From NCBI GenBank assembly GCA_039197065.1, contig JBCCUL010000040.1, positions 13,054 to 77,053 on the forward strand: 64,000 nt of DNA. Direction: 5' to 3'. Shown here in pieces: positions 26,110-37,500 of the stretch. The notes under the pieces are model-generated. The model was not told where the DNA came from, searched no databases, and was given only the letters and a program-made list of their open reading frames with translations. Within the stretch, counting starts at the first letter, position 1; each line of letters opens with the position of its first letter. The DNA comes from JANQPX01 sp039197065 (lineage in GTDB: Bacteria; Pseudomonadota; Alphaproteobacteria; Geminicoccales; Geminicoccaceae). Position numbers and translations under genes: made by a program.

Positions 26110-27005
26110 CGCGCAAGCTCGGCGCGCCCGACTTCGTTCAGCAGCCACCCCCGGAAAGCCTGAACTTTCGGCTGATCGGCGGTCGCCTCGGGTACGACGA
26201 AGTAGTAGGCGCACTCACTGTCGATGCTGATGTCGAACGGCGCAACAAGGCGTCCTTCGGACAGGTCATCATCCAGTACAGGCGTCCGGCCGATCGCAAC
26301 GCCGACGCCGCTGAAGGCGGCCTTCATGGCAAGATCGCTGTCATCGAACCGCAGCCCGCGCCCGAAATCGATGCCATCGACCCCCGCCGCGCGCAGCCAG
26401 AGCTGCCATTCATCCGGGCCGTCCAGGGCGTGCAGCAAGGTGTGATGCACCAGATCGGCAGGCGTTCGAAGCGGATGCTCGCCGGATAGCAAAGCCGGGC
26501 TGCAGACTGGCCTTAATGAAGGCTGAAACAGGCGATAGGCGATCAACCCCGGCCAATTTCCATGCCCATGCCGGATGGCGCAGTCGACATTCTCGCGGAT
26601 CAGATCGACCATGCGCGGCGTGGCGTTCACATGAAGATCGATTTCGGGATGCTGATGATGAAGGCGTCCAAGCCGAGCGACCAGCCACTCGCTCGCGAAT
26701 GACGGCGGCGCCGTCACGGTGAGCGTACCGCCGCAGCAGAAGCGCTCGAGCTCGCGCACGCCGGCTGTGAACCGCTCGAAAGCTTCACGCACAAAGGGAA
26801 TGAGCGCCTGCCCCTCGTCCGTAAGGATCAGGGCGCGATTCAGGCGGCGAAACAGCTTCACGCCCAACGCCTCCTCAAGCGCCTTCACCTGATGGCTGAT
26901 CGCCGCCTGGGTCACGAACAGCTCCTCGGCCGCGCGCGTGAAGCTCAGATGCCGCGCTGCGGCCTCGAAAGCACGCATCGCATTCAGAGGAGGAAGCCTG
27001 CTCAT
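26106..27005 (-). CDS. LysR-type regulator, GcvA-like
   Basis: 299 aa. The N-terminus PPLNAMRAFEAAARHLSFTR begins the winged helix-turn-helix (FVTQAAISHQVKALEE), as in GcvA/AmpR proteins, followed by two substrate-binding lobes. ATG 27005 gives the family's usual start. An ATG at 27032 (MRKTN) would add nine residues. It is divergent from a DUF1127 gene and probably regulates it and itself, as is usual in the family. A 6-bp inverted repeat at 27027-27045 is a candidate site. Confidence 0.9.
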   Translation of the reverse strand: MSRLPPLNAMRAFEAAARHLSFTRAAEELFVTQAAISHQVKALEEALGVKLFRRLNRALILTDEGQALIPFVREAFERFTAGVRELERFCCGGTLTVTAPPSFASEWLVARLGRLHHQHPEIDLHVNATPRMVDLIRENVDCAIRHGHGNWPGLIAYRLFQPSLRPVCSPALLSGEHPLRTPADLVHHTLLHALDGPDEWQLWLRAAGVDGIDFGRGLRFDDSDLAMKAAFSGVGVAIGRTPVLDDDLSEGRLVAPFDISIDSECAYYFVVPEATADQPKVQAFRGWLLNEVGRAELAR

Positions 27006-27026
27006 ACCGACACTCACATTAGTTTT

Positions 27027-27045
27027 CCTCATGTTATTTATGAGG
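27027..27045. promoter_or_regulatory. Candidate LysR operator (inverted repeat)
   Basis: CCTCAT (27027-27032), 7 nt, ATGAGG (27040-27045), in the AT-rich divergent region between the LysR gene and the DUF1127 gene. The arm spacing fits a T-N11-A type LysR site. Binding is inferred. Confidence 0.35.
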
Positions 27046-27137
27046 CATTGTCGTTTGTGCCAGCACATTATCTCCTGATATTTAATGATCATCAAGAGAT
27101 TACGAGTTTCTCCCTATTGGCAGCATCAGAGGAAAAA

Positions 27138-27470
27138 ATGAGAAAAACTAACAAGCCATCCGGTTTTGGCTCTCTCTTTACCTCGGGCGCAGCTCTGGCG
27201 TCGCCGGTGCATGAACTGATCGCGCGCGAGCCACTTCTCCACGTTGCCACGCCGCTTCATCAGGCGCAGCATGACCATGCGGCCCAGGCAGACAATGGCC
27301 GACCGCCGCTCTACCGACTGATCGCCGGTATCGCCGATGCGCTCGAACGCTGGCGACAGCGTCGTGAACAGCGCCGAGCGATGGCCATGTTGAGCGATCA
27401 CCTACTCCGGGACATCGGCCTCACGCGACAGGATGTCGAACAGGAACTCCGAAAACCGTTCTGGCACTGA
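27138..27470 (+). CDS. DUF1127-domain small protein
   Basis: 110 aa. The last 45 residues are a DUF1127 domain: an Arg-rich helix (LERWRQRREQRRAM), then LSDHLLRDIGLTRQDVEQEL. Such domains in Rhizobiales bind RNA or tune phosphate and carbon metabolism. The first 60 residues are low-complexity. AGAGGAAAAA stands before ATG 27138. Divergent from the LysR gene. Confidence 0.8.
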   Translation: MRKTNKPSGFGSLFTSGAALASPVHELIAREPLLHVATPLHQAQHDHAAQADNGRPPLYRLIAGIADALERWRQRREQRRAMAMLSDHLLRDIGLTRQDVEQELRKPFWH

Positions 27471-27549
27471 TCAAAGGAAGCCTTGACCAAGCATCCTCCT
27501 CGGGGCTTCAATCGCGACGGGTTCATCATCAGCGGAAAGCCTTTTCACC

Positions 27550-28050
27550 ATGATGCGTGACCATCTCCGGCGCATGTCCCACTATAATCGTTGGGCGAAC
27601 GCCCGCCTCTATGAAGCCTGCGCTGCTCTGGATGACGGCGCTTATCGCGCCGAGGGCAAGATGTTCTTCGGCTCGATCCATGGCACGCTGAACCACATTC
27701 TGATCGGCGACCGCGTCTGGCTTGCCCGTATTCTCGGCGACCCTGCCCCCGACTTGACGCTGGGCGACCGGCCGTTTTCGGACCTTTCAGCGCTGACCCA
27801 TGCGCGCATCGAGGAGGACCGAAAGATGATCGACATCACCGAAAGCTATGCCGAAAGCGACATGGACAGCAATGTCAGCTATCGCATGCTGACCCGTCCT
27901 GACGACGTGACGACGCCGCTTCATCTCTGCTGGCTGCACCTCTTCAACCACCAGACCCACCATCGCGGCCAGATCCACGGCCAGCTAAGCCAGACCGACG
28001 TCGCGCCCCCGCCGCTCGATTTGATCTACTATATGCGGGAACAGGCATGA
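27550..28050 (+). CDS. DinB-family protein
   Basis: 166 aa. DinB four-helix bundle pattern: YNRWANARLYEA at the N-terminus, the first metal His in GTLNHILIGDRVWL, and the second pair in HLFNHQTHHRGQIH. These are putative metal-dependent thiol-S-transferase-like enzymes of unknown substrate. GGAAAG lies about 10 nt upstream. The stop overlaps the start of the following GNAT gene (ATGA). Confidence 0.87.
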   Translation: MMRDHLRRMSHYNRWANARLYEACAALDDGAYRAEGKMFFGSIHGTLNHILIGDRVWLARILGDPAPDLTLGDRPFSDLSALTHARIEEDRKMIDITESYAESDMDSNVSYRMLTRPDDVTTPLHLCWLHLFNHQTHHRGQIHGQLSQTDVAPPPLDLIYYMREQA

Positions 28051-28544
28051 CGCCCGATCTCACCTGTCTCCCGGATGAGGCGCAAATCACCGAAGCCGTC
28101 ACCGCCGATGACATTGAACATATCCGCCGCCTGTTTCGCATCTATGCCGACTGGCTGAACGTCGATCTGTGCTTTCAGGACTTCGACGCCGAACTGGCCG
28201 GCCTTCCCGGCAAATACGCCCCGCCGCACGGCCGCCTGCTGCTCGCAAGATCCGACGGCAAGGTCGCGGGCTGCGTCGGCCTTCGTCCGCTGGAGGACGG
28301 CGTCTGCGAGATGAAGCGTCTCTGGGTCGAGCCCGGATTCGAAGGACGCGGCATCGGCCGCGGCCTCGCGGAGGCGATCGTCGACGCCGGACGGGACCTC
28401 GGCTACCGGACGATGCGCCTCGATACCATGCCGGAACGACTGAAGGCGGCCGGCCACATCTACGAAACGCTCGGATTCAGAAAGATCCCGGACTACTACC
28501 ACAATCCGCTGGACGGCGTGGTGATGTTCGAGCTCGAGCTCTGA
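28047..28544 (+). CDS. GNAT-family N-acetyltransferase
   Basis: 165 aa. The acetyl-CoA motif is RLWVEPGFEGRGIGRGLAEA, with a preceding strand VAGCVGLRPL and a C-terminal YETLGFRKIPDYYHNP. The acceptor is unknown. It overlaps the DinB gene by 4 nt, so both are one transcript. It ends 38 nt from the convergent ettA stop. Confidence 0.87.
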   Translation: MTPDLTCLPDEAQITEAVTADDIEHIRRLFRIYADWLNVDLCFQDFDAELAGLPGKYAPPHGRLLLARSDGKVAGCVGLRPLEDGVCEMKRLWVEPGFEGRGIGRGLAEAIVDAGRDLGYRTMRLDTMPERLKAAGHIYETLGFRKIPDYYHNPLDGVVMFELEL

Positions 28545-28582
28545 CCCCTTCCCTTCTTCGTCGACGCCGGGGCGCGCCGCAC

Positions 28583-30265
<1,683 letters not shown>

Positions 30266-30434
30266 CGCGGGATCCTTTGAACTGAATGCCGCAGGGTTCT
30301 AGCAGGGTCTGCCGGTGAGCAAAAGTCCTGGATCAGTCAAACATTCGGGCGATGATCCCACCTGGCAGAGGCCCGGCTCGAGCCACGCAGCACCCCTCGA
30401 AACCAAGTCAATGAGAGCCGGCGTCCGGCCTAGG

Positions 30435-31046
30435 CTAGGCGCTGCTGGTGCGCTTGCGGAGCTCGTTGAGCAGGCCGTCGATGCCGCTGCGCTCGACGAC
30501 AGCGCCGAACTCGGAGCGCTGGGTGACGATCAAGCTGACGCTTTCGACGATGAGATCGATCGCCACCAGACCGCCATCTTTCTTCTCGCGCAGACGCCAA
30601 TCGACGCGCAAAGCCGGACGATCGGGACTGCGGATCAATGTTCGGACCAGCGCATCCTTCTTTCCAGCCTGCTGCGAGTCGGTAATTTCGAACTCTTGGC
30701 CGTTGTAGATGTGCAGCCTCGACGCCAGGCTATCGAGCGCATAGGCACGGAACAGCTTCAGATATTCCGCCTTTTGTGCGTCATCGGCGGTGCGCCAGTG
30801 ACGTGCAAGGATCAGACGGGCGACAAGATCGAGATCGATCGAATCGTCGAGCAGCGTCACCAGTTGGTCGAACTTTTCATTCTGTGAGACATCCTGCTTC
30901 AGGATCTCGAGAACCTGATTGCCGACGGTTTGGATCAGGTTGCGCGCGTCATCAGCCGACGGTGCTGCAAAGGCAGGAGAAAGCCCGGTCAGGGTGAGCA
31001 AGCCAAGAGCTGGAGCCGCCTTCAGAATGGAACGCCGATCAATCAT
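30435..31046 (-). CDS. mlaC: MlaC/Ttg2D-family phospholipid-binding protein with Tat-like signal
   Basis: 203 aa. The N-terminus MIDRRSILKAAPALGLL has an RRSILK twin-arginine pattern and a cleavable region ending PAFAAP. The body follows the MlaC layout (ARLILARHWRTA, then FRAYALDSLASRL). It would carry phospholipid between the outer and inner membranes. ATG 31046 is chosen because GGAGG abuts the earlier ATG 31052 but stands 6 nt before this one. It is the second gene after mlaA, 2 nt apart. Confidence 0.87.
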   Translation of the reverse strand: MIDRRSILKAAPALGLLTLTGLSPAFAAPSADDARNLIQTVGNQVLEILKQDVSQNEKFDQLVTLLDDSIDLDLVARLILARHWRTADDAQKAEYLKLFRAYALDSLASRLHIYNGQEFEITDSQQAGKKDALVRTLIRSPDRPALRVDWRLREKKDGGLVAIDLIVESVSLIVTQRSEFGAVVERSGIDGLLNELRKRTSSA

Positions 31047-31048
31047 AG

Positions 31049-31846
31049 TCATCCTCCGTTCCCGCTTGCCTCGTCAGGATCTTCGAAGTCATCGAAGTCC
31101 TCGTCAAAAATGCTCTCGTCATAGATGTCGTCGCCATAAGCATCGTCAAGGGGTGCCGGAGCACCGTTTCGGATTTCGTTTTCACGGAACTGCTGAGCGA
31201 GCGTGCGTGTTGCGGCGTAGAAATCGATGCTGGTTCGCTCCAGCTCGTCGAGTGTCTCGATGTTCGCCTCGCGTAGGGAAAGAACATCGAGACCGCGACG
31301 TGCAAGGCCAATATCAGTCGGTATAAAGAAAGTCAGTGGATCGAACACGAAGTCGACCACGGTTCCGGCCAGATCGCGGGGATTTGAGGGGCCGAGCAGC
31401 GGCATCATGATATAGGGACCGGATCCGACGCCATAGACGGCAAGCGTCTGGCCGAAATCTTCGGTATGGCGCTCGGGCATGCCAAGCATGCCTCCGACAT
31501 CCACCAGGCCGCCAAAACCGAGAATGGTGTTGAACATGAAGCGCCCGACGCTCTCGGTCGCCCGTTCAGGCTCGCCCTGCAGGAGATCGTTGGCGACGGT
31601 GACCGGAGTCTTCAAATTGGCAATGAAGTTGTAGACGCCGGTTCGAACGAAGCTTGGGGTAACAATGCGGTAGGTCTTGGCGATCGGCTTGAGCAGCAGG
31701 CGGTCCAGGAACAGATTGACCTCGAAGCTGCCGCGATTGAAGGTCTCTAGCGGATCGCCGGCACTGGGCTGGGCTGCAGCCGGTGACGCGACCCCGAGCA
31801 TGGTGGCGACGGTCAGAAGCGCCGCAAATCGTCTATATCGCATCAT
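31049..31846 (-). CDS. mlaA: MlaA/VacJ-family outer-membrane phospholipid transport protein
   Basis: 265 aa. VacJ hallmarks: DPLETFNRGSFEVN, TPSFVRTGVYNFIANLKTP, and GPYIMMPLLGPSNPRD. It removes phospholipid from the outer leaflet and passes it to MlaC. The start is uncertain among ATGs at 31858, 31846 and 31843. 31846 gives a compact signal peptide ending ASPAAAQP. There is no lipobox Cys, unlike E. coli MlaA, so it may be soluble or differently anchored. The C-terminus is a long acidic tail (DDIYDESIFDEDFDDFEDP). mlaFEDB are not nearby. Confidence 0.9.
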   Translation of the reverse strand: MMRYRRFAALLTVATMLGVASPAAAQPSAGDPLETFNRGSFEVNLFLDRLLLKPIAKTYRIVTPSFVRTGVYNFIANLKTPVTVANDLLQGEPERATESVGRFMFNTILGFGGLVDVGGMLGMPERHTEDFGQTLAVYGVGSGPYIMMPLLGPSNPRDLAGTVVDFVFDPLTFFIPTDIGLARRGLDVLSLREANIETLDELERTSIDFYAATRTLAQQFRENEIRNGAPAPLDDAYGDDIYDESIFDEDFDDFEDPDEASGNGG

Positions 31847-32215
31847 CCCCGCTCGCATTATTGGGCGTCGTCTCTGAACCATAGGGTCGCCGCACATTAA
31901 GTCGCTCTCCGATCTACCCAGGAGCTCATGCCCCTCACGTGGTCATCGTAGCCGGCTGTGATCTTCGAAGCCAGTCGATAGGCTTAGAATACAGCGGGTT
32001 AACAAGCAAGATTAACCGAGTCTGTCATGGACAATCCCCTGCCGATAGCTGCCCAAAAAGACCAGGAAAACCAGCGCGGACGCCAACAACATTATGCCCT
32101 CATATTTGAGTATGGCAGTTAACCCTGCATCACAATTGCATGAAGGAGGTGTAAATGACGATAGTAAAAAAGTCGTAAACTTTCCGCCGGTTATTGCCGT
32201 TGCTGGAGCTAAATC
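31847..32215. other. Intergenic region, 369 nt, AT-rich
   Basis: It holds a TTAA-N9-TTAA pair (31999-32015) that misses CtrA spacing, and a strong AAGGAGGT site at 32143-32150 before a 7-codon frame (32155-32178, ending TAA). Otherwise no ORF I can support. Confidence 0.5.
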
Positions 32216-32473
32216 ATGACCGATGTTCACATCGTCTCACTCGACAGCCTCCTGGAGCGCCTCGAGGCTGTCTTGGGCCGAGACAGCCTTCTGTTCCGTC
32301 GTTTCGAGGAAGGATTGCGCTTCGAAGATGAACAATCCCTGACCGACGCGATGACCAGTCTGCGTCTCTATCCTGATGCCGTGAGGCGTGTCGTGGAGGA
32401 TATGGTCATGAGCTGGCTCTTCGGCGCGCGGGAAGAACAGATGGCTCTGGACAAGGTTGAACCCGGCGCCTGA
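32216..32473 (+). CDS. Small acidic hypothetical protein
   Basis: 85 aa, helical-looking and acidic (EDMVMSWLFGAREEQ near the C-terminus), not recognised. GGAG lies 7 nt before ATG 32216. A clear intrinsic terminator at 32496-32525 ends the transcript, so the gene is probably real and monocistronic. Confidence 0.65.
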   Translation: MTDVHIVSLDSLLERLEAVLGRDSLLFRRFEEGLRFEDEQSLTDAMTSLRLYPDAVRRVVEDMVMSWLFGAREEQMALDKVEPGA

Positions 32474-32495
32474 TCGAAACGACTCTCCCCCGATT

Positions 32496-32525
32496 GAAGC
32501 GGCCATTGCGGTCGCTTCTTTTTTT
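32496..32525 (+). terminator. Rho-independent terminator
   Basis: GAAGCGGCC, loop ATTGC, GGTCGCTTC (one G-U pair), then seven T. It ends the 85-aa gene and insulates the metF-metH operon promoter just downstream. Confidence 0.82.
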
Positions 32526-32529
32526 GCCG

Positions 32530-32561
32530 TTGACATCACGATATAAAGATTTCTTAATATC
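32530..32561 (+). promoter_or_regulatory. TTGACA promoter with palindromic operator (SahR-like)
   Basis: A perfect -35 TTGACA (32530-32535) is followed by an imperfect palindrome, arms GATATAAAGA (32540-32549) and TCTTAATATC (32552-32561), matching at 9 of 10 positions. It overlaps the -10 region (32553-32560), so a repressor bound here would block RNA polymerase. The ATATAAAGA-type arms resemble what I recall of SahR sites, ArsR-family regulators that sense S-adenosylhomocysteine. The match is from memory. Confidence 0.6.
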
Positions 32562-32629
32562 CTTATGAAATTATCAAATCGGATTGTCCGAGGAGAGGCG
32601 TCATAGCGTCCGAAAGTTTAGACGATGTT

Positions 32630-33652
32630 TTGAACGGTCTGCGGGCCGCGGCCGATATGACGCGCCTTCGGCTCCTGCTGCTCTGTGCCCAGGGTGAGTG
32701 GACGGTAAGCGAACTCACCCAGGTTCTCGGTCAAAGCCAGCCGCGAGTTTCCCGTCATCTGAAGTTGCTCGCGGACGCCGGACTGCTGGAGCGTATTCCG
32801 GAAGGCAGTTGGGTATTTTACCGACGCGCACGCTCGGGTTCCGGCGCTCGGATGGCGCGCAATCTCTGCCGCATGCTGCCCCAGGATGACAAGACCGTGA
32901 CCCTGGACCGCCAAAGATTGGAGGCGGTGCGCGAGGCACGGCGCGTTCAGGCAACCGACTACTTCGCGAACAAGGCTGAAAGCTGGGACCGGCTTCGCTC
33001 CCTCTACGTCGAAGAAGCCAAGGTGGAGGCAGCCTTGCTGTCCCTGTTCGAAGGCTCCTCCCCCTCAAGGCTGCTCGATATCGGCACCGGCACCGGGCGC
33101 GTGCTGCAATTGCTTGCACCGCATATCGGCTTCGGCCTGGGCGTCGACCAGTCGATCGAGATGCTGAATGTCGCACGCGCCAATCTCGATCGGATCAGCC
33201 TCAGAAATTGTCAGGTGCGCCAGGGCGACATGTATCACCTGCCTCTCGACGACGGATCGTTCGACGCCGCGATCCTGCATCATGTCCTTCATTTCGCCGA
33301 CGACCCCGCAGCCGTGCTTGCTGAGGCGGCACGGGTGCTTCGTCCGGGCGGGCGTCTGGTGATCATCGACTTCGCGCCGCATACCCAGGAGTTTCTGCGC
33401 CGCGAGCATGCCCACCGCCGGCTCGGATTCGATAACGGCGAAATGCAGGCCTGGTTCGAGAACATCGGTCTCGTCTTCGAAAAGCCGATAGCCCTCGAAG
33501 GTGACCCACTGACCGTTGTTCTCTGGTCCGCGCGCCGGGTCGGCGTTCAACGAGACGATGTGATCATGACGGAAACGATCGCTGGTTCGGACCCGCTTGC
33601 AGCGCCCCTTTTTCAGGCAACCCAGAACATGGATGGAAGCCAGACCACATGA
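32630..33652 (+). CDS. ArsR-type regulator fused to SAM-dependent methyltransferase
   Basis: 340 aa from TTG 32630. Residues 1-80 are an ArsR winged helix (TVSELTQVLGQSQPRVSRHL). Residues about 130-260 are a class I methyltransferase (LLDIGTGTGRVLQLL, VLRPGGRLVIIDF). Fusions of this kind sit next to metF/metH in Proteobacteria and are candidate SAH sensors. The start is odd: the ribosome-binding site AGGAG (32591-32595) is 7 nt before an in-frame ATA at 32603, which would give the expected N-terminal helix, but no ATG, GTG or TTG exists there. It overlaps metF by 4 nt. Confidence 0.88.
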   Translation: MNGLRAAADMTRLRLLLLCAQGEWTVSELTQVLGQSQPRVSRHLKLLADAGLLERIPEGSWVFYRRARSGSGARMARNLCRMLPQDDKTVTLDRQRLEAVREARRVQATDYFANKAESWDRLRSLYVEEAKVEAALLSLFEGSSPSRLLDIGTGTGRVLQLLAPHIGFGLGVDQSIEMLNVARANLDRISLRNCQVRQGDMYHLPLDDGSFDAAILHHVLHFADDPAAVLAEAARVLRPGGRLVIIDFAPHTQEFLRREHAHRRLGFDNGEMQAWFENIGLVFEKPIALEGDPLTVVLWSARRVGVQRDDVIMTETIAGSDPLAAPLFQATQNMDGSQTT

Positions 33653-34566
33653 TTGACAAGCCGGATGATGATTACGCCGAACGCCGCGTCGCCTGGCTGG
33701 GCGAGAGCCTGCCGGAGCCGCATATTTCTTTTGAGTTCTTTCCTCCCAAGACCGAAGAGGCCGACGCCAAGTTCTGGCGGACGGTCCGGCGGCTTTCGGA
33801 GCTTCAGCCGGACTATGTGTCGGTCACCTGCGGGGCCGGCGGCAACCCCGCAGAGGGAACGGCCCCCCTTATCCAGCGTCTGAGGCAACGGGCTGACCTT
33901 AAGGCCGCGGCCCACCTGACCTGCGCGACGGCCCCCAAGCCGATCATCGACGATATCGCCAGACGCTACTGGTCGGATGGCGTCAGGAAAATCGTGGCGC
34001 TCAGGGGCGATCGCCCCAAAGACGGCGTCTTCAATGCAGAGGACCATCATCGCTATGCCGCTGATCTGGTGGCAGCGCTAAAGGCCATTGCCGACTTCGA
34101 CATCGCCGTCGCCGGCTACCCCGAGACCCATCCCGAAGCAGAAAGCCCCGATGCGGACCTCGACAACCTGAAGAGAAAGGTGGATGCCGGGGCGACCCGG
34201 GTGATCACCCAATACTGTTTTGATACCGAGGCTGTTTTGCGGTTTCGCGATGCCATGACGGCGAGAAACATCGACGTGCCGATGGCCGTCGGCCTGCTGC
34301 CGGTCCATAACTTCATCCTCACCAAGCGGTTCAGCGAAGCCTGCGGCGCCGGTGTGCCCGCGTGGCTCGGTGCTCTCTACGAGGGGCTGGAAGACGATCC
34401 GGAACAGCGCTTGCTCATCGGCGCATCGGTCGCTGCCGAACAGGCGCGCAGGCTTGTGGTCGAAGGCGTTCGGGAGTTGCACTTTTACACGCTGAATCGC
34501 GCCGATCTGACCATCGCCACCTGCCGTCTGCTCGGCATGAAACCTTCCATAGCCCACGCAGCCTAA
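33649..34566 (+). CDS. metF: Methylenetetrahydrofolate reductase
   Basis: 305 aa. TIM barrel with ISFEFFPPKTEEAD, FVSVTCGAGGN-type sequence (YVSVTCGAGG) and ALRGDRP, the FAD/substrate signatures of MetF. It makes 5-methyl-THF, the methyl donor of MetH, which is the next gene. The ATG overlaps the regulator's stop (ATGA). metH follows 11 nt downstream. Operon structure strongly supports shared control of the methionine cycle. Confidence 0.95.
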   Translation: MIDKPDDDYAERRVAWLGESLPEPHISFEFFPPKTEEADAKFWRTVRRLSELQPDYVSVTCGAGGNPAEGTAPLIQRLRQRADLKAAAHLTCATAPKPIIDDIARRYWSDGVRKIVALRGDRPKDGVFNAEDHHRYAADLVAALKAIADFDIAVAGYPETHPEAESPDADLDNLKRKVDAGATRVITQYCFDTEAVLRFRDAMTARNIDVPMAVGLLPVHNFILTKRFSEACGAGVPAWLGALYEGLEDDPEQRLLIGASVAAEQARRLVVEGVRELHFYTLNRADLTIATCRLLGMKPSIAHAA

Positions 34567-34577
34567 GCGAGATCTTC

Positions 34578-37500
34578 ATGACCGACTTTCTCGACGCCCT
34601 TGCCAAGCGGGTGCTCTTGTTCGACGGGGCGATGGGCACCCAAATCCAGGGGCGAGACCTCTCGATCGATGAGGATTTCCTCGGCCAGGAGAACTGCTCC
34701 GAGATTCTTAACCGCTCGCGGCCCGACCTCGTCCGCGAGATCCACCTCGGCTATCTGGAAGCGGGCGCGGATGCGGTCGAGACCAACAGCTTCGGCGGCT
34801 CGCCGCTCACCCTCGGCGAGTTCGATCTTTCCGAACGCGCCTTCGAGATCAACCGCCTGGCGGCCACGCTGGCCAGGGAGGCCGTCGACAGGATGGCCGG
34901 CGACAAGCGGACACGCTATGTGATCGGCGCGATCGGCCCCGGCACGCGTCTGCCATCGCTTGGGCATGTGTCTTACCAGGAGCTTGAAGACGGTTTCGCC
35001 GTGCAGACCGCAGGCCTCCTCGAAGGCTCGGCGGACGTCATTTTGTGCGAGACCTGCCAGGATCCGCTCCAGGTCAAGGCTGCCGTGAACGGCGCAAAAA
35101 AGGCCATGATCGACGCAGGGACGCGCCGCCCGCTCATGGTGCATGTGACTGTCGAGACCACCGGGACCATGCTGGTGGGCACGGATATCGCGGCAGCGAC
35201 CACGATCATCGATGCGTTGGATGTGGATGTGCTCGGTCTGAATTGCGCCACCGGCCCCCAGGAAATGGCGGAACATCTGCGCTATCTCTCCGAGAATTTC
35301 CGAGGATTGATCTCGGTTCTTCCCAATGCCGGCCTGCCTGAACTCGTGGATGGCAAAACCCACTACCCGCTCGGTCCGGACGAGCTCGCCGGCTGGCTGG
35401 AGCGCTTCATCACCGAGGATGGGGTCAACGTGATCGGCGGGTGCTGCGGCACCGAAATCGAGCATATTCAGGTGCTGGACGCGATGCTCAGAAGGCTCGC
35501 CAACGGCAAAGGCCAGCATGCCGCCTCTGGCGGCCGCCCTGCCCCCAAGGTGAGGGAGGTGAACCCCGCCCCAGGCCTTGCTTCGCTCTTCAGCGCCGTC
35601 GAGTACCGGCAGGAGAATGCCTATCTGTCGATCGGTGAGCGCTGCAATGCCAACGGCTCCAAAAAGTTTCGGGAGCATCAGGCGGCGGAGGATTGGGATG
35701 CCTGCGTCGCCATGGGCCGCGAGCAGGTCAAGGAGGGCTCGCACGCCCTCGATGTCTGCACCGCCTATGTCGGCCGGGATGAGATAAGCGACATGACCGA
35801 GGTGGTGTCGCGCCTCAGAGGATCAGCCGATGCACCGCTGGTGTTCGACAGCACCGAACTCCCCGTCCTCGAAGCCTCGCTCGCCCTCTATGGCGGCAAG
35901 GGCGTCATCAACTCCATCAATTTCGAAGATGGCGAGCAGCCGCCGGCTGCACGGATGACGCTGGCGCGGCGTTTTGGGGCTGGCGTCATCGCTCTCACGA
36001 TCGACGAAGAGGGGATGGCCAAAAAGGCTGAGGATAAGGTGCGGATTGCCAGGCGGCTGGTCGATTTCGCCTGCAAAAAATACGGACTGCCCCAGGCAGA
36101 CCTGATGATCGATCCGCTGACCTTCACCATCTGCACCGGCAATGAGGATGATCGTAAGCTCGGCCTTTGGACGTTGGAGGCGATCGAGGCGCTCGCGGAG
36201 GAGTTTCCGGACATCCAGATCATTCTGGGGCTTTCGAATATTTCCTTCGGCCTCAATCCAGCCGCGCGGCATGTACTGAACTCCGTCTATATGGATCACG
36301 CCATGCAGCGTGGGCTGACCGGGGCGATCGTTCACACGTCGAAGATCATGCCGCTTCACAAGATTCCGCCGGAAGAGGTTGAAGCGGCGGAAGATTTGAT
36401 CTTCGACCGCCGCCGTGAAGGTTACGATCCGCTCCAGGCTTTCATGGCGCTGTTCGCCGATCGGAAGACGACGGCAGTCAAAAAGGAACGGCCGGCTGAG
36501 GTGGAGAAGCGGCTCTCACAGCGGATCATCGACGGCGATCGTCAGGGGCTCGAAGACGATCTCGACGAGGCCATGGCCAAACACCCGCCGCTCGAGATCA
36601 TCAACACCCATCTCCTCGACGGCATGAAGGTGGTCGGGGATTTGTTCGGCGCCGGCAAGATGCAGCTTCCCTTCGTACTGCAGAGTGCGGAGACCATGAA
36701 GGCCGCGGTAGCCCATCTGGAACCCCACATGGAGAAGGTGGAGGGCCAGGAAAAAGGCATCGTGGTCCTGGCGACGGTCAAAGGGGATGTCCACGATATC
36801 GGCAAGAACCTTGTCGACATCATCCTCACCAACAATGGCTACAAGGTGGTCAATCTCGGCATCAAGCAGCCGATCTCCGCCATTCTCGAAGCGGCCAACC
36901 AGAACCGCGCGGACGCCATCGGCATGTCCGGCCTGCTGGTGAAGTCCACCGTGATCATGCGCGAGAACATGGAGGAGATGACCCGACAGGGCATGACGAC
37001 CCCGGTCATGCTCGGCGGCGCCGCTCTTACCCGTCAATATGTCGAGGAGGACTGTTCACGCGCCTACGGAACGGGCGGGGTCGCCTATGCGCGCGATGCG
37101 TTCGACGGTCTCCATCTGATGGACAAGATCGTCACCGGCGAATTCGAGAGCCATCTGGCCGAACGCAAGGAGAAATCGACGAGCCGGCCGCGCCGTAAGC
37201 CGCGAGCGCTGGAGGCGATGGACGCCGTGCCGGCGACGCTTAGGCCCGTCGAGGTCGAAGAAACCAGGCTCAGGCGGAATGAACTCTCCAAAGGTGTCGA
37301 CATACCGAAACCGCCCTTCCTCGGCCCGAAGATCCTGGAGGACGTGCCGGTTCGAGCGCTGCTGCCCTTCTTGAACGACAACATGCTCTATCAGTTCCAT
37401 TGGGGCTATAAGAAGGACGGCCGGTCGCTGGACGACTTCCTTAAATGGGCGAATAAGGAGCTAAAGCCGATCCTCACCGATCTGGTCGAGGAGGCGGAAC

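Noticed and set aside
31999..32015. TTAA pair upstream of the 85-aa gene as a CtrA box
   Set aside because: The spacer is 9 nt instead of 7.
32012..32230. 72-codon leftward frame with one hydrophobic stretch
   Set aside because: It is antisense to the start of the 85-aa gene, has no start signal, and its first half is low-complexity.
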